Origin: AP-15 sp035538335
GTDB taxonomy: Bacteria > Pseudomonadota > Alphaproteobacteria > ATCC43930 > CGMCC-115725
Assembly: GCA_035538335.1 (NCBI GenBank)
Contig: DATLKN010000050.1
Span: forward strand, 248,001 to 312,000
DNA length: 64,000 nt
Direction of reading: 5' to 3'
Translations under genes and position numbers: made by a program
Shown: positions 8,201 through 14,730 of the stretch, one piece after another
Layout of the letters: each line of letters begins with the position of its first letter
Position numbering within the stretch: position 1 is the first letter of the stretch
Notes under the pieces: generated by a model
The model's input: the letters and a program-made list of their open reading frames with translations, nothing else
Database searches by the model: none
Told to the model about the DNA's origin: nothing

Positions 8201-8905
8201 GAAATTCGAGCCCGAGCCCGAGCCGTACTTGAAGATCCTCGCCTCGCGCACCCACAGATCCATGATGCCGCCCTCGTTGACGAGGTCGTCGGCGACCGAC
8301 TGGATGAAGCAGGCGTGCGGCTGCGGGTGCTCGTAGGCGCTAGTCGAGGCGACGAGCTCGCCCGATTCGAAATCGACGTAGTAGTGGCCTTGCGCCGGCC
8401 CGTCGATGCCGTAGGCCCAGTTGAGACCGGTGTTGAACCATTGCGGCGAATTCGGCGCCCCCATCTGGCGCGCCAGCATCAGCCGCACCTCGTCATAGAA
8501 CGCGGCGGCATCCTCCTCGGCGTCGAAATAGCCGCCCTTCCAGCCCCAATAGGCCCAGGTGCCGGCGAGCCGGTCGAACACCTGCCGCGCGCTCGTCTCG
8601 CCGCCGAAGCGTTCCGCCTCGGGCAGGACCGCGAGCGCTTTGCTGTCGGCCGCGTGCCGCCACAGCCATTTCGGCACGCCTTTCTCGGCGACCGGCGCCA
8701 ACCGCATCGGCACCCCGGCCTTGCGGAAATATTTCTGCGCGAGGATGTCGCAGGCGACCTGGCTCCATTCGGCCGGAACCTCGATCCCCTCGGCCGCGAA
8801 GACGATGGAGCCGTCGGGGTTGCGGATCTCGCTTGCCGCGGTGCGGAACGGCACCGCCGCGTAGGCATCTTCCCCCGGATTCGTGAAACGCCGCGCGATA
8901 CGCAT
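5246..8905 (-). CDS. nrdJ: Adenosylcobalamin-dependent (class II) ribonucleotide reductase
   Basis: The 1219-residue protein reduces ribonucleotides to deoxyribonucleotides using a B12-derived thiyl radical, so it works with or without oxygen. Visible marks are NSPQWFNTGLNWAYGI in the N-terminal part, the catalytic N-x-C-x-E loop (NPCSEYNF, about residue 472), and a long C-terminal extension. The extension ends in a cysteine-rich zinc-type tail (CGECGNFTL, CLKCDTCGATSGC), typical of the large alphaproteobacterial NrdJ. It appears monocistronic. A candidate NrdR box lies about 40 bases upstream. No other ribonucleotide reductase gene is in the window. Confidence 0.97.
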   Translation of the reverse strand: MRIARRFTNPGEDAYAAVPFRTAASEIRNPDGSIVFAAEGIEVPAEWSQVACDILAQKYFRKAGVPMRLAPVAEKGVPKWLWRHAADSKALAVLPEAERFGGETSARQVFDRLAGTWAYWGWKGGYFDAEEDAAAFYDEVRLMLARQMGAPNSPQWFNTGLNWAYGIDGPAQGHYYVDFESGELVASTSAYEHPQPHACFIQSVADDLVNEGGIMDLWVREARIFKYGSGSGSNFSRLRGEGERLSGGGRSSGLMSFLRIGDRAAGAIKSGGTTRRAAKMVIVDIDHPDIEEFIDWKVVEEQKVAALVAGSKLAKRHLGRITAACREADAGCDDPFDPAKNPTLKREIAAARAAMLPENYIGRVIQFARQGYESLDFRTYDTDWDSAAYLTVAGQNSNNSVRLSNDFLKRVEQGGDWHLTRRTDGKIAKSVPARELWEKIGHAAWASADPGLQFDTTINEWHTCPASGRINASNPCSEYNFLDDTACNLASLNLLAFRQADGGFDVGAFQHAVRLWTLVLEISVLMAQFPSQEIARRSYAFRTLGLGYANLGGLLMSMGIPYDSEESRALGGAITALLTGASYAASAEMAGELGPFPAFAENREAMLRVIRNHRLAAHGENAGYEGLSILPVPLDADNCPDIALAEAARGCWNAALTLGEKHGFRNAQATVIAPTGTIGLVMDCDTTGIEPDFAIVKFKKLAGGGYFKIINRAVPEALRTLGYSRDEIAAIERHVLGHGTLKGAPSINHQSLAAKGFDKAAIEAVEAALGTAFDIKFAFNKWTLGEAFCRERLGIAESALEAPQFDLLAALGFSRAEIAAANLYCCGAMTLEGAPGLNPEHLPVFDCANPCGPLGQRVLSVESHIRMMAAAQPFISGAISKTINMPNRASVEDCKEAYFLSWRLGLKATALYRDGSKLSQPLVSSILGEDAEAEEKAAELFAESPAARAPVIAERIVERVLERVVERVVQKGERRRLPNRRKGYTQKATVGGHKVYLRTGEYDDGRLAEMFIDMHKEGSAFRSLMNNFAIAISIGLQYGVPLEEFVEAFTFTRFEPSGMVEGNDAIKMATSILDYIFRELAISYLGRDDLAHAQPGDLLPDAVGSGEAQSELGGGPQVAAMLERMTSNGFVRNRLTVLHGGGGRSAAAAAAFDEPVTEGALALAPDERDDEQTRLRERIRAARIKGYEGDSCGECGNFTLVRNGTCLKCDTCGATSGCS

Positions 8906-8941
8906 CTTTTCCCCCCGATTTGCGCGGCCCGCCGGACTTCT

Positions 8942-8951
8942 CTATATCTAG
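8942..8951 (-). promoter_or_regulatory. Candidate NrdR box upstream of nrdJ
   Basis: On the nrdJ strand the core reads CTAGATATAG, matching nine of ten bases of the NrdR box core CTATATATAG. NrdR represses ribonucleotide reductase genes when dATP is plentiful. Only one clear box was seen, whereas NrdR usually uses two, so the call is tentative. Confidence 0.45.
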
Positions 8952-9143
8952 CGGGCTCATAAGGCCGAGCCACGAAATGTAGAACGGAGTTGCACAGAGG
9001 TCAAAGATTTATGCGTGACGACCGAGATTCCTACCATATGTTGCGTCCGCGCCACGGTCCGCGCCGGCGGACGCTCGGCGCTTTACGGGCGGCGGGCGGC
9101 AGTGCGATAGTCCGCCGCCGCCCGGTTGCGGGCAGAGGGAGCA

Positions 9144-9527
9144 ATGAATTTCGGCACGCGACTATTGACCTGGTTTTGCGGCGAATATGTCGGGACCGAC
9201 GATCTCGGCAACCGCTATTACCGCGAGAAGGGGACGCGCGAGCGCCCGCGCGGCGGCGGCCGCGCCAGCCGCGAGAAGCGCTGGGTCGTCTACAAGGGCG
9301 AGCCGGACGGCTCGAAGGTGCCGTCCGAGTGGCACGCTTGGCTGCACCATACGGTGGACGAGGTGCCGCGCCCTGGGGCGTGGCCGCGCTATCCCTGGGA
9401 AAAGCCGCACGAGGCCAATCTGACCGGCACGCCCTTGGCCTACCACCCGGCCGGCTCGGTATTGCGCGGCGGCCATCGCGCCCCGGCCACCGGCGATTAC
9501 GAGCCGTGGCGGCCGGACGAGCCGTGA
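9144..9527 (+). CDS. NADH:ubiquinone oxidoreductase accessory subunit, NDUFA12 family
   Basis: The 127-residue protein shows the family pattern: GEYVGTDDLGNRYYREKG near the N-terminus, EKRWVVYKGEPDGSKVPSEW, then a proline-rich tail with PWEKPHEANLTGT. It is a small peripheral subunit of complex I, kept in alphaproteobacteria and mitochondria. The ATG at 9144 has AGAGGGAGC just before it. Its place ahead of mlaD, DUF2155 and aat is characteristic of alphaproteobacteria. Confidence 0.93.
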   Translation: MNFGTRLLTWFCGEYVGTDDLGNRYYREKGTRERPRGGGRASREKRWVVYKGEPDGSKVPSEWHAWLHHTVDEVPRPGAWPRYPWEKPHEANLTGTPLAYHPAGSVLRGGHRAPATGDYEPWRPDEP

Positions 9528-9549
9528 TCCTGCCTCCGCGAGCACGCCG

Positions 9550-10083
9550 TTGAGCGGCAACGTCATCGAGACCGTGATGGGCGCCGTCGTCTTGGCGGTC
9601 GCCGCGTTTTTCCTGTTCTTCGCCTATTCGACGAGCCAGGTGAGCGCCGTCTCGGGCTATGAGGTATGGGCGCGCTTCAGCGCCGTCGACGGCATCCGCG
9701 ACGGCAGCGACGTGCGCATCGCCGGCGTCAAGGTCGGTACGGTCACCTCCGAATCGCTCGATCCGAAGACCTATCTCGCGACCCTCAAGATGAATGTCGA
9801 CCCGGCCTACAAGCTGCCCGACGACACCTCGGCGGCGATCGTTTCCTCGGGGCTGCTCGGCGACAAGTATCTCTCGCTCAGCCCCGGCGGCTCGGACAAG
9901 ACGATCCCGCCGGGCGGCCGCATCAAATACACGCAATCCTCGGTCAACCTTGAAAATCTGATCGGGCAGATGATGTTTTCGCCGCAAGGCGGGAAAAAGG
10001 GCGGCGAGAAGAACGCCGAGAACAAGCCGTCGGGCGGCGGCGAGGGCCTGCCGCCGCCGGCGGGTTTGCCGGTGAAGAAGTAG
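9550..10083 (+). CDS. mlaD: MlaD-type phospholipid-transport periplasmic subunit
   Basis: The 177-residue protein has one N-terminal membrane span (about residues 8-28) and an MCE domain (YEVWARFSAVDGIRDGSDVR, AGVKVGTV, SSGLLGDKYLSLSPGG). A low-complexity Gly/Lys/Pro tail follows. MlaD forms the periplasmic hexameric ring of the complex that keeps phospholipids out of the outer leaflet of the outer membrane. The start is a TTG, supported because SGNVIETVMGAVVL aligns with the usual MlaD N-terminus; an internal ATG at 9577 would cut into the membrane span. No other mla genes are nearby. Confidence 0.9.
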   Translation: MSGNVIETVMGAVVLAVAAFFLFFAYSTSQVSAVSGYEVWARFSAVDGIRDGSDVRIAGVKVGTVTSESLDPKTYLATLKMNVDPAYKLPDDTSAAIVSSGLLGDKYLSLSPGGSDKTIPPGGRIKYTQSSVNLENLIGQMMFSPQGGKKGGEKNAENKPSGGGEGLPPPAGLPVKK

Positions 10084-10103
10084 GCGGCGGCGCGGGAGTT
10101 GGC

Positions 10104-10328
10104 ATGGCTGGCGACAAGGACGGCAGGTTCCCCGTTTGGCGCACGCCCGAGGGCGAGCCGGTGTCGTGCGTCGAAAAGATCAAGGTGCTGAACGAGAACC
10201 TCGACGAACTGCGCGAGCTGGCGCAAGAAGCGCTCGAAGACGCGGTGCTGATGGGCTGCGACGAACGGCAGATCCGCGAGGTGCTCGCCGGCATCGTCGG
10301 CGATCTCGTCAATCCGTACCGCAAATGA
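10104..10328 (+). CDS. Conserved small protein of unknown function
   Basis: The 74-residue protein lies 20 bases after mlaD. It contains VWRTPEGEPVSCVEKIKVLN, then an acidic helical stretch (LDELRELAQEALEDAVLMGC) and ends DLVNPYRK. No known domain is recognised. A helical, soluble protein is suggested by the heptad-like leucine spacing. Its position in the conserved NDUFA12-mlaD-DUF2155 block supports it as a real gene. Confidence 0.7.
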   Translation: MAGDKDGRFPVWRTPEGEPVSCVEKIKVLNENLDELRELAQEALEDAVLMGCDERQIREVLAGIVGDLVNPYRK

Positions 10329-10365
10329 GCGGCGTCTCGGTTTGACATTGCAGCGGCGCGGTGCG

Positions 10366-10440
10366 CGCTTCGAGACGCGCCCCCCTTCGAGACGCCGCCT
10401 TGCGGCGGCTCCTCAGGACAAGGGGCGCTCCTCGGCATGA
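10366..10440. repeat. Intergenic palindromic repeat, family D
   Basis: CTTCGAGACGCGCC, a second CTTCGAGACGCCGCCTTGCG and CTCCTCAGGACA segments form a GC-rich imperfect dyad. Related sequence occurs at 48369-48510 and 55331-55370. It abuts the start of the DUF2155 gene. Confidence 0.6.
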
Positions 10441-10931
10441 GGGCTTCCTTGATGACGCTGAGAAAAATCCTCGTCCTGAGGCGGTTCTTTCTCGCCGCGC
10501 TCCTCCTGGCGCTGCCGACGGGCACGCGGGCGGCGATGATTCCCGAGCCGCAGGCGCTGCTGCTGGGCCTCGACAAGATCACCGCGCGGGTGTCCAAATT
10601 CGTCGCGCCGGTCGGCACGCCGGTGCGCTTCGGCACGCTGACGATCCTGGTGCGCGATTGCGAAAAGAACCCGCCCGAGGAACGGCCCGAGAGCGCGGCC
10701 TTTTTGCAGATCGACGAGAACCATCCGGGACAGGCGCAGAAGCGCCTCTTCAGCGGCTGGATGTTTTCCTCGAGCCCGGCGCTGTCGGCGCTCGAGGACC
10801 CGGTCTACGACGTCAACGTGCTCGACTGCAGGGCAGCGAGCGCCGCTTCGCCCGCGCCCGCACCCCCGCCGAAGGGCTCGGCGGGAAATACGGCGGTGCT
10901 GCCGAGCGCCTCGCCGAGCAGGCGCCGGTAG
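10437..10931 (+). CDS. DUF2155 domain exported protein
   Basis: The 164-residue protein has an N-terminal signal peptide (hydrophobic LRRFFLAALLLALPTGTRA). The DUF2155 core follows: LLGLDKITARVSKFVAPVGT, FGTLTILVRDCEKNPPEE, and LFSGWMFSSSPALSALEDPV. A Pro/Ala-rich tail is at the end. The family is alphaproteobacterial, probably periplasmic, and of unknown function. An ATG at 10452 is an equally good start. Its 3' end overlaps the convergent aat gene by about 127 bases, so its low-complexity tail is written over the end of aat. Confidence 0.85.
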   Translation: MRASLMTLRKILVLRRFFLAALLLALPTGTRAAMIPEPQALLLGLDKITARVSKFVAPVGTPVRFGTLTILVRDCEKNPPEERPESAAFLQIDENHPGQAQKRLFSGWMFSSSPALSALEDPVYDVNVLDCRAASAASPAPAPPPKGSAGNTAVLPSASPSRRR

Positions 10932-11476
10932 CGGGCGCGCGAGATCTCGACGCCGCCGAACTGCGCGAGATGCGGGGTCAGGAACTGCGTGTCGAGCAGA
11001 CGGTAGCCACCCAAGCGCAACCGCGCCACCAGATGCACAAGCGCCACTTTGCTCGCATCGTCCTGGCGGCTGAACATGCTCTCGCCGAAAAAGGCGGCGC
11101 CGAGCGAGACCCCGTATAATCCGCCGACCAGAGCCCCATCCCGCCAGGTCTCGACGCTGTGCGCGGCGCGCCGCCGGAACAGCTCGGTATAGAGTTGCAC
11201 GATCTCATCGTTGATCCAGGTATTCGGCCGCTTGTCGCTGGCTTCGGCGCAGGCCTCCATGACTGCCGCGAAGGCAGTGTCGCAGCGCACCTCGAAGCCG
11301 GCCCGGCGCACCACCCGGCGCAGCCGGCGCGGCACGTGAAAAGCATCGAGCGGCAGGATGCCGCGGCGCCGCGGATCGACCCAGAACAGCTCCCGGTCTG
11401 CCGCACTCTCGGCCATCGGAAAGATGCCGGCGGCATAGGCGGCGAGCAGCACGTCGGGGGTCAGCAGCGGTGCCAA
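10805..11476 (-). CDS. aat: Leucyl/phenylalanyl-tRNA-protein transferase
   Basis: This N-end-rule enzyme adds Leu or Phe to proteins starting with Arg or Lys, marking them for ClpAP. Visible landmarks are LLAAYAAGIFPMAE, FWVDPRRRGILPLD, SVETWRDGALVGGLYGVSLG, GESMFSR and LLDTQFLTPHLAQFGG. The only upstream ATG (11587) lies beyond a palindromic repeat and would add about 37 repeat-encoded residues. A TTG at 11476 gives a normal length of about 223 residues and is preferred. It follows accC on the same strand. Confidence 0.9.
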   Translation of the reverse strand: MAPLLTPDVLLAAYAAGIFPMAESAADRELFWVDPRRRGILPLDAFHVPRRLRRVVRRAGFEVRCDTAFAAVMEACAEASDKRPNTWINDEIVQLYTELFRRRAAHSVETWRDGALVGGLYGVSLGAAFFGESMFSRQDDASKVALVHLVARLRLGGYRLLDTQFLTPHLAQFGGVEISRARYRRLLGEALGSTAVFPAEPFGGGAGAGEAALAALQSSTLTS

Positions 11477-11515
11477 AGTATTGGAACTCGTATCCGGAAG
11501 ATTCGTCGCTCGCTG

Positions 11516-11583
11516 CCCCTCACCCTCCCGCTGCGCGGGTCCCTCCCTCTCCCCGTTCGCGGGGAGAGGATTGGGGTGAGGGG
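11516..11583. repeat. Intergenic palindromic repeat, family A
   Basis: A 68-base element with CCCCTCACCC at one end and GGGGTGAGGGG at the other, and an internal CTCCCCGTTCGCGGGGAG hairpin. An almost identical copy in the opposite orientation lies at 27370-27435. This copy forms the 3' end of accC. Confidence 0.8.
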
Positions 11584-12917
11584 CCATCGATGAAGCGTTC
11601 GAGCCAGCCGATATCGTAATCGCCGTCGATGAAACGCGCCGCCTCGAAGAGGCGCTGGTGCAGGGGGATCGTCGTCTCGATGCCGCCGATGACGTATTCC
11701 TCGAGCGCCCGGCGCATGCGCATCAGACATTCGTTGCGCGTCTTGCCGTGAACGATCAGCTTCGAGATCAGGCTGTCGTAATACGGCGGGACGCTGTAGC
11801 CCTGGTAGAGCGCGCTGTCGACGCGCACGCCGAGCCCGCCCGGCGCGTGGTAATCGGCCACCCGGCCGGGCGACGGCATAAAGTTGTTCGGGTTCTCGGC
11901 GTTGATCCGGCACTCGATCGCGTGGCCCTCGAGGCGGATGTCCGATTGCCGGTAGCCAAGCGGCGCGCCGGCGGCGATGCGCAACTGCTCGCGCACGATG
12001 TCGATGCCGGTGATCATCTCGCTGACCGGGTGCTCGACCTGCAGCCGGGTATTCATCTCGATGAAGTAGAATTGGCCGTCCTCGTAGAGGAATTCGAGGG
12101 TGCCGGCGCTCTTGTAGCCGAGCTCGCGCATCGCGTCAGCGGCGAGCTTGCCGATGAATTCGCGTGCCTCGGGACCGAGCGCCGGCGACGGCGCCTCCTC
12201 CAGCACCTTCTGGTGCGAGCGCTGCAGCGAACAATCGCGCTCGCCCAGATGCACGACCTCGCCCCGGCCGTCGCCCAGAATCTGCACTTCGATGTGCCGC
12301 GGCAGCGCGAGGAAGCGTTCGAGATACACCGCGTCGTTGGCGAAGAATGCCGCCGCCTCGCTTTGCGCGACGGGCATCAGGCGCGCGAGCTCGTCCTCGC
12401 GGCGGGCGATCTTCATGCCCCGGCCGCCGCCGCCGGCGGCCGCCTTGATCAGCACCGGATAGCCGATCTCGCGCGCCGCCGCCGCCGCCGCGGCGAGATC
12501 GCGCACCGGTTCGGGCGAGCCCGGGACGGTCGGAACGCCGAGCCGGGCGGCGGCCGCCTTGGCGTTGACCTTGTCGCCCATCAGGCGAATGTGCTCGGGC
12601 GAGGGACCGATGAAGGTGAACCCGTGCTCCTCGACGATGCCGGCGAAATCGGCGTTCTCCGACAGGAAGCCGAGGCCCGGATGGATCGCGTCGGCGCCGG
12701 TGATGCGCGCGGCCGACAAGATCGCGGCGACGTTCAGATAGCTCGCGCGCGCCGGCGGCGGCCCGATGCAGACCGTCTCGTCGGCCAGCCGCACGTTCAT
12801 CGCGTGCGCGTCCGCCGTCGAATGCACGGCGACCGTCTTGATCCCCATTTCCCGACAGGCGCGGTGAATGCGGAGCGCGATCTCGCCGCGATTGGCGATC
12901 AGCACCTTTTCGAACAA
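11520..12917 (-). CDS. accC: Acetyl-CoA carboxylase, biotin carboxylase subunit
   Basis: The 465-residue ATP-grasp enzyme carboxylates biotin on AccB, the first step of fatty-acid synthesis. It shows FEKVLIANRGEIALRIHRAC at the start, the glycine-rich AAAGGGGRGMKIAR loop, the HLGERDCSLQRSHQKVLEEA stretch and FIEMNTRLQVEHPVSEMITG. The start is a TTG four bases after the accB stop. The natural C-terminus should come near DIGWLERF. The last 20 or so residues (SPQSSPRERGEGG and on) are encoded by the family A repeat, so the original stop codon has been replaced. Confidence 0.95.
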   Translation of the reverse strand: MFEKVLIANRGEIALRIHRACREMGIKTVAVHSTADAHAMNVRLADETVCIGPPPARASYLNVAAILSAARITGADAIHPGLGFLSENADFAGIVEEHGFTFIGPSPEHIRLMGDKVNAKAAAARLGVPTVPGSPEPVRDLAAAAAAAREIGYPVLIKAAAGGGGRGMKIARREDELARLMPVAQSEAAAFFANDAVYLERFLALPRHIEVQILGDGRGEVVHLGERDCSLQRSHQKVLEEAPSPALGPEAREFIGKLAADAMRELGYKSAGTLEFLYEDGQFYFIEMNTRLQVEHPVSEMITGIDIVREQLRIAAGAPLGYRQSDIRLEGHAIECRINAENPNNFMPSPGRVADYHAPGGLGVRVDSALYQGYSVPPYYDSLISKLIVHGKTRNECLMRMRRALEEYVIGGIETTIPLHQRLFEAARFIDGDYDIGWLERFIDGPSPQSSPRERGEGGTRAAGG

Positions 12918-12921
12918 TCGC

Positions 12922-13389
12922 CTACTCGATCAGCATCAAGGCGGCGCCGTATTCGACCGGGGCGCCGTCCTCGACGAGGATGCGGCGGACATGCCCAGGC
13001 CGCGGCGCTCGGATCTGGTTCATGACCTTCATCGCCTCGATGATCAACAGCACCTGTCCTTCGGCGATCTCGTCGCCAAGCTTGACGAAGAGCGGGGCTC
13101 CGGGCTGCGGCGCCAGATAGACGGTGCCGACCATCGGCGCCGTCACCGCGTCGGCGGGCGACGCGTCTTCCGCGACTTGCGGCGGCGCCGGGTGCCCGGC
13201 CGAAGCGCCGTCGCCGGCCGGCGGCGCGGCGGCCGACGCCGATCCGGCGAGATTGCGCGCGACACGAATGCGGCGGTCGCCCACCGCATATTCGATCTCG
13301 CTCAAGCCGGTTTCCTGCAGCAGCGCCGCCAGCGTGCGTACCAGGTCGGGATCGGGCGTCAGCGGCGGCTTGTTGCCCCCCATCCTCAC
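12922..13389 (-). CDS. accB: Acetyl-CoA carboxylase biotin carboxyl carrier protein
   Basis: The 155-residue carrier has an N-terminal helical segment, an Ala/Pro-rich linker (about residues 52-85), and a biotinyl domain beginning APMVGTVYLAPQPG. The lysine of EAMKVMN carries biotin. It swings between biotin carboxylase and the carboxyltransferase. A GTG at 13389 overlaps the aroQ stop (GTGA); an ATG two codons later is the alternative. accC follows, so aroQ, accB and accC form one operon. Confidence 0.95.
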   Translation of the reverse strand: MRMGGNKPPLTPDPDLVRTLAALLQETGLSEIEYAVGDRRIRVARNLAGSASAAAPPAGDGASAGHPAPPQVAEDASPADAVTAPMVGTVYLAPQPGAPLFVKLGDEIAEGQVLLIIEAMKVMNQIRAPRPGHVRRILVEDGAPVEYGAALMLIE

Positions 13390-13868
13390 CGCGCGGCCTC
13401 TCCCGGCTCGCTCCCGACGAGTCGCGCGAGCGCTTCGAGCGCCAGCTCGTAGCCATGCGCACCGAGCCCGCAGATGACCCCCTTCGCGGCGGGACTGACA
13501 TAGGAATGATGGCGAAAGCGCTCGCGCCGGAAGATGTTTGACAGATGCACCTCGATGACCGGCAAATCGGCGACCGAAAGCGCGTCGAACACCGACACCG
13601 AGGTGTGCGTCAGCGCCCCCGCGTTGAGGATGATGCCGTCGGCGCTCTCGCGCGCCTCCTGGATCCAGTCGACCAGCTGTCCCTCGTGGTTGGTCTGGCG
13701 GAAATCGATCTCGAGGCTGAGCGAGGCGGCGCGCGCGAGGCAGCGTTCCTCGACGTCGGCGAGCGTATCGTGGCCGTAGACGCTCGGGTCGCGCACCCCG
13801 AGCAGGTTCAGATTGGGGCCGTTCAACACGAAGATCGTCGGCACGGGCGCACTCCCGACGGGGGGCAT
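13386..13868 (-). CDS. aroQ: Type II 3-dehydroquinate dehydratase
   Basis: The 160-residue dodecameric enzyme removes water from 3-dehydroquinate in the shikimate pathway. It shows FVLNGPNLNLLGVRDPSVYG, with the active-site tyrosine loop. NHEGQLVDWIQEA, NAGALTHTSVSVFDAL, EVHLSNIFRRERFRHHSY and GVICGLGAHGYELAL follow. The ATG at 13868 gives the family length; the frame extends further upstream but that part has no family match. It heads the aroQ-accB-accC operon. A perfect CRP-like dyad lies about 50 bases upstream. Confidence 0.96.
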   Translation of the reverse strand: MPPVGSAPVPTIFVLNGPNLNLLGVRDPSVYGHDTLADVEERCLARAASLSLEIDFRQTNHEGQLVDWIQEARESADGIILNAGALTHTSVSVFDALSVADLPVIEVHLSNIFRRERFRHHSYVSPAAKGVICGLGAHGYELALEALARLVGSEPGEAAR

Positions 13869-13918
13869 GCGCGGGTTATAGCACGCGAAGGCGAGGGGCG
13901 GCGAGCGCCGCCCGCGCA

Positions 13919-13936
13919 GTGTGATCTGCCTCACAC
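13919..13936. promoter_or_regulatory. CRP-type operator
   Basis: GTGTGA, six bases, then TCACAC: an 18-base site with perfect dyad arms, identical to the CRP consensus half-sites TGTGA-N6-TCACA. It lies between divergent aroQ and the crystallin gene, so either could be controlled. The regulator is not in this window. Confidence 0.6.
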
Positions 13937-14029
13937 CGGGTTGCGGGTCCGCTGCCCATCTAGGCCGGCGTTCGGTCCCGCGGCTCTTTGAGGTCGAGCA
14001 AAGCCGGCCGACGCCAAGGAGGTTCCAGC

Positions 14030-14338
14030 ATGGCGCAGATCATATTATACGCCGACGCCAATTTCGGCGGCCAGCACACCCATCTGTTCGAGACGACCCC
14101 GGATCTCACGCGACTTTATCTCGCTTGCGCGAACGGCACGCCGCAGGACGAGATGACCTGGGACGATCAGGTGTCGTCCTTCGTCATCGTCAGCGGCGTC
14201 TGGCAATTCTTCGGGGACGCCAATTTCAAGGTGCAGCAGGGCGACCCGCGCGGCCTCGGGCCGGGGCTCTACCGCTGGGTCGAGGCGATCGGGATCGACA
14301 ACGATTCGCTGTCGTCGCTCCGGCTGGTGCGCGACTAG
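14030..14338 (+). CDS. Single-domain beta/gamma-crystallin-like calcium-binding protein
   Basis: The 102-residue protein begins MAQIILYADANFGGQHTHLF, the first Greek key of a beta/gamma-crystallin domain, with a second Greek key from about residue 54 (VSGVWQFFGDANF). Both halves end in the calcium signature (N/D)(N/D)XX(S/T)S: DDQVSS at residues 45-50 and NDSLSS at 91-96. Two intact motifs predict real calcium binding. No signal peptide is evident. A strong AAGGAGG sits nine bases before the ATG. The biological role of such bacterial single-domain crystallins is not known. Confidence 0.85.
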   Translation: MAQIILYADANFGGQHTHLFETTPDLTRLYLACANGTPQDEMTWDDQVSSFVIVSGVWQFFGDANFKVQQGDPRGLGPGLYRWVEAIGIDNDSLSSLRLVRD

Positions 14339-14379
14339 CCTGGGCGGCCGCGGCGCGAAGGCGGCCGGTTGCACACCCG

Positions 14380-14730
14380 CTAATCGGCCGCCGCCAGCTC
14401 GATCGCGGCCGGCGCCGGCTGGCTGCGGCGCGAGGCGGCCCAGTAGCCCAGGCCCATGATACCGGCGCCGCTCAGGATGTTGCCGAGCGAGACCCACAGC
14501 AGGTTCCAGCCGAGCCCGGCAAAGGTGACCGTCGCCGGGTGCGGCGCGAGAAGGGCGATCGCCAGCAGCGTCATGTTGGCGACGGAATGCTCGTAGCCGC
14601 TGGCGATGAAGGCATAGAGACACCAGAAGATGGCGATGCACTTGGCGGTGTCGCTCTTCATCCGGGCCGAAGTCCAGATCGCCAGGCAGACGAGCCAGTT
14701 GCACAGCATCGCGCGGGCGACGAGTTCGCC
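14380..14730 (-). pseudogene. Formate/nitrite transporter, C-terminal half only
   Basis: The frame reads MLCNWLVCLAIWTSARMKSD, KCIAIFWCLYAFIASGYEHS, VANMTLLAIALL and GNILSGAGIMGLGYW. This matches the last three membrane helices of FNT-family channels such as NirC. FNT proteins are about 260-280 residues; the first 150 or so are missing. The fragment starts, in a different frame, exactly where the flavoprotein reductase gene loses homology. It would originally have carried nitrite into the cell for the adjacent nitrite reductase. An internal ATG at 14709 could still start a 109-residue product, but a functional pore is not expected. Confidence 0.8.

Noticed and set aside
5165..8962. A 1265-codon open frame on the plus strand
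   Set aside because: It is the exact antisense of nrdJ, Arg/Ala-rich, with no family match; a consequence of high GC.
8906..9143. A possible B12 riboswitch ahead of nrdJ
   Set aside because: No B12-box sequence was visible, and B12-dependent enzymes are not the usual riboswitch targets.
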